Part shown: one piece after another, positions 22,231-27,597 of the stretch | Position numbering within the stretch: position 1 is the first letter of the stretch | Layout: each line of letters begins with the position of its first letter | NCBI GenBank assembly: GCA_964599275.1 | Contig: CAZRFK010000018.1 | Coordinates: 1 to 27,597, forward strand | Reading direction: 5' to 3' | Length of the DNA: 27,597 bases | Source: PUMD01 sp964599275 | Lineage (GTDB): Bacteria > Bacillota > Sulfobacillia > SLMV01 | Position numbers and translations under genes: made by a program | The notes under the pieces: generated by a model | What the model was told of the DNA's origin: nothing | The model's input: only the letters and a program-made list of their open reading frames with translations | Databases searched by the model: none

Positions 22231-24139
22231 TAAAGCCCAAATCGAACCCCTTCAGGGTTCCGTTAAGGGTTATGCGCAAAGGAGGCTTGTGGTCGAATTA
22301 CCTGCACTTGATGTTGAGGTTGAACAGTTGTCGAAAAAACTTCTCAGAAAATATCTGGGGGGACGCGGACTCAATGTGCGTTATCTATTTGATCACCAGA
22401 ATTTCGAGCTTGACCCGTTAAGCCCCGAGAATCCAATAATTTTTGCAACTGGACCTTTCGCCGGTACTCTGTATTCAGGTGGAGGACGTCTCAATGTCAC
22501 CGGTCACTCACCGCAGACCGGCCTGCTGGGAGATTCCAATACTGGAGGTTTTTGGGGGGCTGAGTTAAAAGCATGTGGTTTTGATCAGCTGGTTATCAAA
22601 GGTAGAAGTTGTGAGCCCGGTGTTTTATCCATAACCGATGATACAGTGACTTATCACAAGGTTCCGGATATAGAGAAGGCTACCATCAAAGAAACTATCA
22701 ATCATGTGGAGCAGGTTTTGCCAGGCTCGGACTGGCAGATTCTTTCAACAGGTCCTGCGGCATGGCGAGGAGTGAGGTTTTCTGGACTATTCACCAATGC
22801 TGCTCGGGCTGCTGCTCGCACCGGAATGGGTACCCTTTTGGCCAGCAAAGGCATTAAGGCAATAGCGGTTCGCGGGCAGACCCCGGTCAGTGCTGCAGAA
22901 CCTGAAAGATTTGCATCTTTATTGAAACGCCTGGATGAACAGATTTATCAGCATCCAGAATATCTTGAACGTACCTTTCTGGGAACTACAAAATTGATGA
23001 ATGCCTTGAATGATCTCGGTGCGCTCAGCACTAATCACTACACTTCAGGGGTTTTTTGCAGTATTGATAAGGTAAGTGGCGAAACGCTGGCCCGCACATA
23101 CAAAACGAGGTCGAAGGCGTGTCATGGATGTAACATCCCGTGCTCCAGAGCTTTGGATGTTAAGGGACAGATAAAGATGGAAGGTCCAGAATTTGAGGGA
23201 CTTGCCGGTTTCACCTCCAAATTGGGGATTTCGGATTTAGCCTGGAGTTTATGGGCAGCAGATTACTGTAATGAACAGGGCATTGATGTTATTACAGCTT
23301 CGGAGTGCGTGGCAGTATCTATGGAGTGTTATGAACGCGGTTTGATTGACCAGGACGATACCGGCGGATTACAGTTGAATTTTGGAAATGTGGAGGCTGC
23401 CGAACAATTACTGCGAGAGATCGCACAGGTGACCGGGTTTGGGGCCTTGTTCAAACATGGGGCCGTACAGGGTGCTGCCGAGTTGGGAGAGGAGGCTTCT
23501 CGCCTGGTAATGCATGTTAAAGGTCTGGAAATTTTCCAGGCAGACCCGCGGGGCATGAAAGGGTATGCTCTCGGGGTAGCTGTTGCTTCTCGAGGTGGCG
23601 ATCACCTCAGATCAGAGCCGTGGCTTGAATTCAGTGAAGATGCAGAGGAGGCACTCGAAAGATTCGGTATTGCTGAAATAGCTTACCGCCTGAAAAACCG
23701 TGGAAAGGGAATACTGGTCAGCCATTTTGAAAACAAAGCTGCCATATCAGATGGGCTGGAAGTTTGTAAGAATACTTTTAATAACATGGAACTACCAGAC
23801 CATGAGCTTACTGCCCAGCTGTACCAGTCCCTGACGGGAATACCAATGGATGCTGAACAGTTGGAACTTGCCGGAGAACGAATTGTTAATCTGGAACGAT
23901 TGTACAATCTGGGTCATGGTCTCAGAGTTGAGCAGGATACACTTCCCGAGCGTTTTGTATCTGAGCCGTTGGAGCAGGGACCAAGTGCTGGTGAAACGGT
24001 AGACATCCAAAGACTTGTCGACGATTATTACAAGGCTCGTTCCTGGGATCCTGAAACTGGCTTTCCAACAGGTGAGAAATTACAGGAACTCAACCTTGTG
24101 GATGATTTCAAACAGGTTCGATGCATCAGAGACGGTTAA
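22211..24139 (+). CDS. Aldehyde:ferredoxin oxidoreductase family protein under T-box control, AOR-2
   Basis: 642 residues from TTG 22211, which lies 8 bases after GGAGG (22198-22202) and overlaps the end of the ferredoxin gene. A longer reading from 22079 would lie wholly inside that gene. The N-terminus has a 20-residue extension and then YAQRRLVVELPALDVEVEQLSK, lacking the usual G-x-x-G-K start seen in AOR-1, before KYLGGRGLNVRYLFD. Cluster ligands C304-x2-C307-x3-C311 and C519 (in DGLEVC), and the loop ARTGMGTLLASKGIKAI, are intact, so the bis-pterin tungsten/molybdenum site and [4Fe-4S] cluster should form. Paired with the four-cluster ferredoxin protein. Because the operon is read when charged tRNA-Trp is low, an aryl acid/aldehyde substrate linked to tryptophan (such as indoleacetate/indoleacetaldehyde) is a reasonable guess, but it is inference. 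No clear terminator follows. Confidence 0.88.
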   Translation: MNQKTIDKAQIEPLQGSVKGYAQRRLVVELPALDVEVEQLSKKLLRKYLGGRGLNVRYLFDHQNFELDPLSPENPIIFATGPFAGTLYSGGGRLNVTGHSPQTGLLGDSNTGGFWGAELKACGFDQLVIKGRSCEPGVLSITDDTVTYHKVPDIEKATIKETINHVEQVLPGSDWQILSTGPAAWRGVRFSGLFTNAARAAARTGMGTLLASKGIKAIAVRGQTPVSAAEPERFASLLKRLDEQIYQHPEYLERTFLGTTKLMNALNDLGALSTNHYTSGVFCSIDKVSGETLARTYKTRSKACHGCNIPCSRALDVKGQIKMEGPEFEGLAGFTSKLGISDLAWSLWAADYCNEQGIDVITASECVAVSMECYERGLIDQDDTGGLQLNFGNVEAAEQLLREIAQVTGFGALFKHGAVQGAAELGEEASRLVMHVKGLEIFQADPRGMKGYALGVAVASRGGDHLRSEPWLEFSEDAEEALERFGIAEIAYRLKNRGKGILVSHFENKAAISDGLEVCKNTFNNMELPDHELTAQLYQSLTGIPMDAEQLELAGERIVNLERLYNLGHGLRVEQDTLPERFVSEPLEQGPSAGETVDIQRLVDDYYKARSWDPETGFPTGEKLQELNLVDDFKQVRCIRDG

Positions 24140-24444
24140 GTAGTTTTTGTGGCGCGTATGAAACCTGCTTTCAGAAGGCATTATTTTGTTCTGTTGGTAC
24201 ACTACAGCAGGATTTGATACCACCTCAGAGTATTGCACGTAATGTGTTGCGGCAGTTTTATCTATTATCAGGGGCATACTTATGTTGTTATCTCTTGCTC
24301 TGAATATCATATTTATTTGTCAATTACGTTAACCAGTTTTTCGCATAAGATGGCAAGTAGAGTGGCAGTATGCCCAGACAGTCGAAGTGATTCTCCCATA
24401 ACTCCAATTTATGGACTGAACATTTTTTCAAAGGGGTTGGTATC
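24140..24444. other. Intergenic region, nothing supported
   Basis: AT-rich, no convincing promoter, terminator or gene. Short frames here lack ribosome binding sites. Confidence 0.4.
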
Positions 24445-24618
24445 ATGAGTCGAACTTTTGTTGTTTTTAACTCCCGACAGGTAAAAGAAATCGAACGAAT
24501 ATGTCAACAAGGAGAAAAGGAGCAGGCATTGCGGTTTCTGACTGAGGAAGTCTTGAAGCGAATTAACCGGCGTCAGCCCTGCAGCAAATCCAGCCGACAG
24601 AGGTATCGATATCGATAA
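24445..24618 (+). CDS. Small basic protein of 57 residues, unknown function
   Basis: ATG 24445 follows AAAGGGG (24430-24436) by 8 bases. The product begins MSRTFVVFNSRQVKEIERIC, continues QQGEKEQALRFLTEEVLKRI and ends in an Arg/Ser/Lys-rich tail (NRRQPCSKSSRQRYRYR). It has one predicted amphipathic helical region and a very basic end, which could bind nucleic acid. A perfect hairpin follows 12 bases after the stop. Ribosome site, helical sense and hairpin together make it a likely real gene. I do not recognise the family. Confidence 0.5.
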   Translation: MSRTFVVFNSRQVKEIERICQQGEKEQALRFLTEEVLKRINRRQPCSKSSRQRYRYR

Positions 24619-24630
24619 AACCGCAGCATT

Positions 24631-24667
24631 TGAGCCGCAGAGCTTTGCTTGAATTGTCTGCGGCTCA
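24631..24667. terminator. Perfect hairpin after the 57-residue gene
   Basis: TGAGCCGCAGA (24631-24641) and TCTGCGGCTCA (24657-24667), an exact 11-base stem with a 15-base loop. No T-run follows on the plus strand, so it may be a weak terminator or a stabilising structure. Confidence 0.4.
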
Positions 24668-25062
24668 TATCTAAGACTACGAAGAATGGAGCTTTTTCCT
24701 GCTGAGTTTATTAGGATAGATGCATAAAGTGAATCAATGGTTGTGTTTATCCAGAACCTGGAATGTGATGTATTCAATATGATTGGTTGCCTATCAAACC
24801 AAGACACATTTATCCTGTTTACATGAACATAATAAATAGTAATCGACGTGGGATTTTTGTGCCGAATAATTATTTGTCGACTTACCATTGCAATTGTCGG
24901 CGTAATTCTGTACAATTACCTATGTTGGGTTGGGATGAAGTTTAAACCAACTTTGTCGGTCTTTGTACTGACATAAGAAAACTAACTACGGGACGACTTA
25001 CTTTTGCTTCATCCCTATAATTGACAGATTAGTGAGATAACGTCCTCTTGGAGGTATATTAA
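24668..25062 (+). other. Intergenic region and leader of the cold-shock gene
   Basis: AT-rich and without a supported gene. A TATAAT box at 25016-25021 lacks a good -35; it would give a leader of about 35 bases. TTGTCGG occurs twice (about 24893 and 24953). Longer leaders are common for cold-shock genes, so a start further upstream is also possible. Confidence 0.35.
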
Positions 25063-25287
25063 GTGGCAGAAGGAACAGTAAAATGGTTTGACAGCAGCAA
25101 AGGCTATGGATTTATCGAGCGCGATGACGGGGAAGATGTTTTTGTACACTATTCAGAAATTGAAGGCGAAGGATTTAAGACTCTGGAAGAAAACGAGAAA
25201 GTTTCGTTCGAAGTTACCGACACTCCCAAGGGGTTGCAAGCGGTAGAAGTCAAGAAGCTGGGTCCTGGCCCGTCCTCGATGCTCTGA
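25063..25287 (+). CDS. Cold-shock protein (CspA/CspB family)
   Basis: 74 residues: one cold-shock domain. The start AEGTVKWFDSSKGYGFIE carries RNP1 (KGYGFIE) and the following DVFVHYSEI is RNP2, both with the aromatic residues that stack on single-stranded RNA or DNA. The end VEVKKLGPGPSSML is slightly longer than in B. subtilis CspB (67 residues). In the cytoplasm such proteins melt RNA structure and aid translation in the cold or in stationary phase. GTG 25063 follows GGAGG (25050-25054) by 8 bases. Monocistronic, with a strong terminator 16 bases after the stop. Confidence 0.95.
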   Translation: MAEGTVKWFDSSKGYGFIERDDGEDVFVHYSEIEGEGFKTLEENEKVSFEVTDTPKGLQAVEVKKLGPGPSSML

Positions 25288-25303
25288 GCAAGTCCGCCAA
25301 CAC

Positions 25304-25334
25304 AAGCGGTGGGGTTATCCTCACCGCTTTTTTT
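25304..25334 (+). terminator. Rho-independent terminator of the cold-shock gene
   Basis: AAGCGGTGGGG (25304-25314), loop TTAT, CCTCACCGCTT (25319-25329; one G-T wobble), then a T-run to 25334. Confidence 0.85.
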
Positions 25335-25432
25335 ACTTTAGAAACTCCTGCTTTCCAACAGAATAAATCATTTCACAGGATGATATGCTTCTTTATCGGC
25401 ATTTAGATAAAACTACGGGAGGACAGATTGGA

Positions 25433-26041
25433 ATGTTTGAAGGTTTTTCCGCAGCTGCCTACGACCTACTGTTGAGGATGACCGATTGTCTGATAGTAGG
25501 TAGCTGGAGGAAGCAGCTTTTCCAACTGGTTTCCGGCAGAGAGCTTTTGGAGCTGGGGGTTGGAAGCGGATTGAATATTCAACATTATCCTGCCGATGCC
25601 GCTCACATTGTGGCAGTTGACAAAAATCCTCACCTTATTTGTAAAGCTCAAACCCGCGCCGCAAAATTCGAGGATCACGTTGAGCTTCATTGTTTTGATA
25701 TTTATCATCTGCACAAAAAGCTGCCCAACAAGACTTTTGATTGTATAATTGGTTCATTTATATTTTGTTCTCTCGAAGAACCCAGGCAAGCCCTTCAGAT
25801 TGCTTTTCAATTGTTGAAACCAGGAGGGAGACTAGTCCTTTTGGAGCATGTTGCATCTGACAGTCCTGCCGGACGTCTGGTGTCTTTTCTATCGGGGGGA
25901 CTGTACAGATTATTCGGTCAAGAAATTCCACATAGACTTGATTGCAGTCTTCATTCGGTCGGATTTCATAGCGTTCGGAAACGTAGTGTATTTTTTGACG
26001 CTGTATTTTTGATAGAGGCAAGACGGCCGCCGTGGAGATAA
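25433..26041 (+). CDS. SAM-dependent methyltransferase (class I, UbiE/Methyltransf_11-like)
   Basis: 202 residues. Motif I is LLELGVGSGLNIQHYP (about residues 38-53), followed by VAVDKNP (acidic residue that binds the SAM ribose, Asp63), the DCIIGSFIFCSLEEP strand (motif IV) and LLKPGGRLVLLEH (post-motif). The early MFEGFSAAAYDLLLR is the typical lead helix of small-molecule methyltransferases in this group. The methyl acceptor is unknown; arsenite, phospholipid or quinone-type substrates cannot be told apart from the sequence. ATG 25433 is chosen because GGGAGG (25417-25422) lies 10 bases before it; an upstream ATG at 25385 has no such site. The following serine hydrolase gene begins 117 bases later on the same strand. 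Confidence 0.75.
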   Translation: MFEGFSAAAYDLLLRMTDCLIVGSWRKQLFQLVSGRELLELGVGSGLNIQHYPADAAHIVAVDKNPHLICKAQTRAAKFEDHVELHCFDIYHLHKKLPNKTFDCIIGSFIFCSLEEPRQALQIAFQLLKPGGRLVLLEHVASDSPAGRLVSFLSGGLYRLFGQEIPHRLDCSLHSVGFHSVRKRSVFFDAVFLIEARRPPWR

Positions 26042-26158
26042 TTGCTGAAGGAATAGGTGCATAAATACAGAAAGTTAACATTGAAGCGGATGGTGTTATT
26101 AATAGATTTGGGCAGGAATCTCGTCCACTCTCGAAAGTACTTTCAAAGGAGGTTGCAA

Positions 26159-27580
26159 ATGAGCAGCTGCAGTGATAATTGGATAGATGAATTTGAAGAC
26201 TTTACCTGTGGTATTATGGAAGAGCACGATATTCCGGGTTTATCAGTTGCGGTGGCTGACGCACGGGAAATAATTTACTCAAAAGGCTTCGGCAAACGCA
26301 ATATCGAACAGGACCTGGCAGCGACTGACGAGACAATCTACGGGATGGCGTCGGTGACAAAATCGTTTACCGCACTGGCTGTATTGATTCTGGAGGAAGA
26401 AGGAAAGCTTTCCATAGGTGATCCGGTGGTAAAATATCTGCCTGAGTTCAAAGTACCCAACGATGTTTATAATCATGCCATGACCATTCAACATTTCATT
26501 AATCATACTGCTGGACTCCCACCAACTCCAGCTTTACGCTATTGCATGGTCAGGAGCATGGAGGGGGATCCCACAGTTGATTTGTTGAAAGACAAGGGGA
26601 AGTGGGAAGACTGGACGGATCACCCACCAATTGACACTTATGCTGAGCTGCTCAGCTTTCTGAGCCAGCGTGATCTGCAGCTGCTAGGACCTCCCGGGAA
26701 GCAGCTGAGCTACTCTAACGATGCCTATTCCTTGCTTGGCTGTATTGTTGAGAGGGTTAGCGGGCAACCATTTGAGGATTTTGTTGCCGAAAGAATTCTA
26801 GAGCCTCTGAATATGAATAACAGCACATTCGACCTGGATTTCGTAGAAACCTCAGATGATGTTACCCAGCTTTATACGACGAATGATGATGAAGTCCTTG
26901 CTGCTCCAAAATGGCAGCACGCTCCAGCCATGTTAGGGGCAGGATTCCTTCGATCAACCGTTCTGGATATGGTGAAATATGGACAGATGCATCTCAGGCG
27001 CGGCTTAAGCACTGACAACAAACGTATCTTATCACAAATGGGTGTAGCCCTAATGCGTTCCGGAGCCTTCCCCAGTGGTCGGAAGATTTTTTATGGTTAT
27101 GGTTTGAGGGTACGACCCGATTATCACGGTGTTAATTTAATTGGGCACGGTGGCAGCCTGAAGGGAGTTTCCTCCCAGTTTGGATTTATTCCAGAAAAGG
27201 GTCTGACAATCATGGTTACTGCAAACCTACAGGGAGTACCAGCCGCTAAAATCTGGATGGGCGCTGCCAATCTGCTGTTAGGGCTACCTGTGGATACCCC
27301 CAAGAGTGTCGAGCCCGAATATGATGCAGATGCAGAGGAACTGAAACGATTTGTTGGGGTTTATCAGTCAGGCGAGGGTGCAGAGATATCCATCGAATTC
27401 GATGATGATCAGCTCTATGCGGAGATGAATGGACAACGTAAATGTCTGCGGCCAAGCGGCGTAGATAGTGTTGCTGTTATGCGCCGTGGGCAGGAAACTC
27501 GAATGCAGTTTTTGACAGGGCCTGATGGTCAGGTAGACAGTATGTTCTTCGGTCTTCGTATAATACAGAAGGTTAAATAG
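26159..27580 (+). CDS. Beta-lactamase-family serine hydrolase (class C/PBP-like) with C-terminal barrel domain
   Basis: 473 residues. The catalytic triad motifs of the PF00144 family are present: S65-V-T-K68 (in GMASVTKSFTALAVL), Y185-S-N187, and H330-G-G (in IGHGGSLKG). Residues about 390-473 form a small beta-rich tail (RFVGVYQSGEGAEISIEFDD) typical of DUF3471/lipocalin-like extensions in these hydrolases. No signal peptide, so it is probably cytoplasmic, an esterase or D-aminopeptidase-like peptidase rather than a drug-resistance enzyme. ATG 26159 follows AAAGGAGG (26145-26152) by 6 bases; an in-frame GTG at 26057 is possible but lacks a site and adds 34 residues of poor sense. The stop lies 17 bases before the window ends. 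Confidence 0.85.
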   Translation: MSSCSDNWIDEFEDFTCGIMEEHDIPGLSVAVADAREIIYSKGFGKRNIEQDLAATDETIYGMASVTKSFTALAVLILEEEGKLSIGDPVVKYLPEFKVPNDVYNHAMTIQHFINHTAGLPPTPALRYCMVRSMEGDPTVDLLKDKGKWEDWTDHPPIDTYAELLSFLSQRDLQLLGPPGKQLSYSNDAYSLLGCIVERVSGQPFEDFVAERILEPLNMNNSTFDLDFVETSDDVTQLYTTNDDEVLAAPKWQHAPAMLGAGFLRSTVLDMVKYGQMHLRRGLSTDNKRILSQMGVALMRSGAFPSGRKIFYGYGLRVRPDYHGVNLIGHGGSLKGVSSQFGFIPEKGLTIMVTANLQGVPAAKIWMGAANLLLGLPVDTPKSVEPEYDADAEELKRFVGVYQSGEGAEISIEFDDDQLYAEMNGQRKCLRPSGVDSVAVMRRGQETRMQFLTGPDGQVDSMFFGLRIIQKVK

Positions 27581-27597
27581 TCAAATATCTATTAACA

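Overview
The window looks like a chromosomal segment of an anaerobic, Gram-positive-type bacterium of the Clostridia/Firmicutes kind. The signs are strong purine-rich ribosome binding sites with many GTG and TTG starts, a yhaO-yhaN pair, an MntR regulator close to the Bacillus protein, a T-box leader RNA, and two aldehyde:ferredoxin oxidoreductases (AORs), which are oxygen-sensitive tungsten/molybdopterin enzymes. I see no rRNA, tRNA, CRISPR array, phage or intact insertion sequence. The taxonomy is inference.

Layout. 1-92 (-): start of a probable Rieske-type protein running off the left edge. 512-1537: decayed zinc metallopeptidase gene. 1959-6189: yhaO-yhaN nuclease/ATPase pair, then a DUF4875-like exported protein (6359-7042) and a possible small Cys-rich gene (-). 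7292-8485: pentapeptide-repeat potassium-channel-like gene interrupted by one in-frame TAG exactly in the pore. About 8690-8995 (-): M20 peptidase remnant. 9148-10899: first AOR behind a leader crowded with palindromes. 10984-12490 (-): sppA and a Yip1 membrane protein. 12781-14040: MFS carrier. 14116-15090 (-): class-A-like serine hydrolase, probably starting at ATT. 15623-17342: DSD1/D-threonine-aldolase-like PLP enzyme and a thioredoxin-fold protein. 17790-19088: second MFS protein with a terminator. 19492-19899: mntR. 20125-20283 (-): 52-aa membrane protein. 21123-24139: promoter, T-box leader, a fusion protein with four [4Fe-4S] cluster motifs, and the second AOR. 24445-24618: 57-aa protein. 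25063-25287: cold-shock protein with terminator. 25433-26041: methyltransferase. 26159-27580: beta-lactamase-family serine hydrolase.

The most interesting item is the T-box at about 21158-21411. Its specifier loop reads TGG (Trp) after the AGTA/GAA loop-E pair. Its tRNA-tail-binding bulge is TGGC, which matches the G73 discriminator of bacterial tRNA-Trp. The intrinsic terminator ends 25 bases before the ferredoxin-AOR operon, so an AOR and its electron-transfer partner appear to be switched on when tryptophan is scarce. T-boxes normally control biosynthesis, uptake or tRNA charging, so this points to an AOR acting in aromatic-acid reduction or salvage toward tryptophan rather than in amino-acid catabolism.

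Second in interest are the TAG in the channel pore (a single lesion in an otherwise intact gene, or read-through), and the contrast between the two AORs: one with a palindromic leader and no partner, the other under T-box control with a dedicated ferredoxin. Several genes are decaying (metallopeptidase, M20 peptidase, perhaps the channel), so part of this window is an accessory region losing genes.
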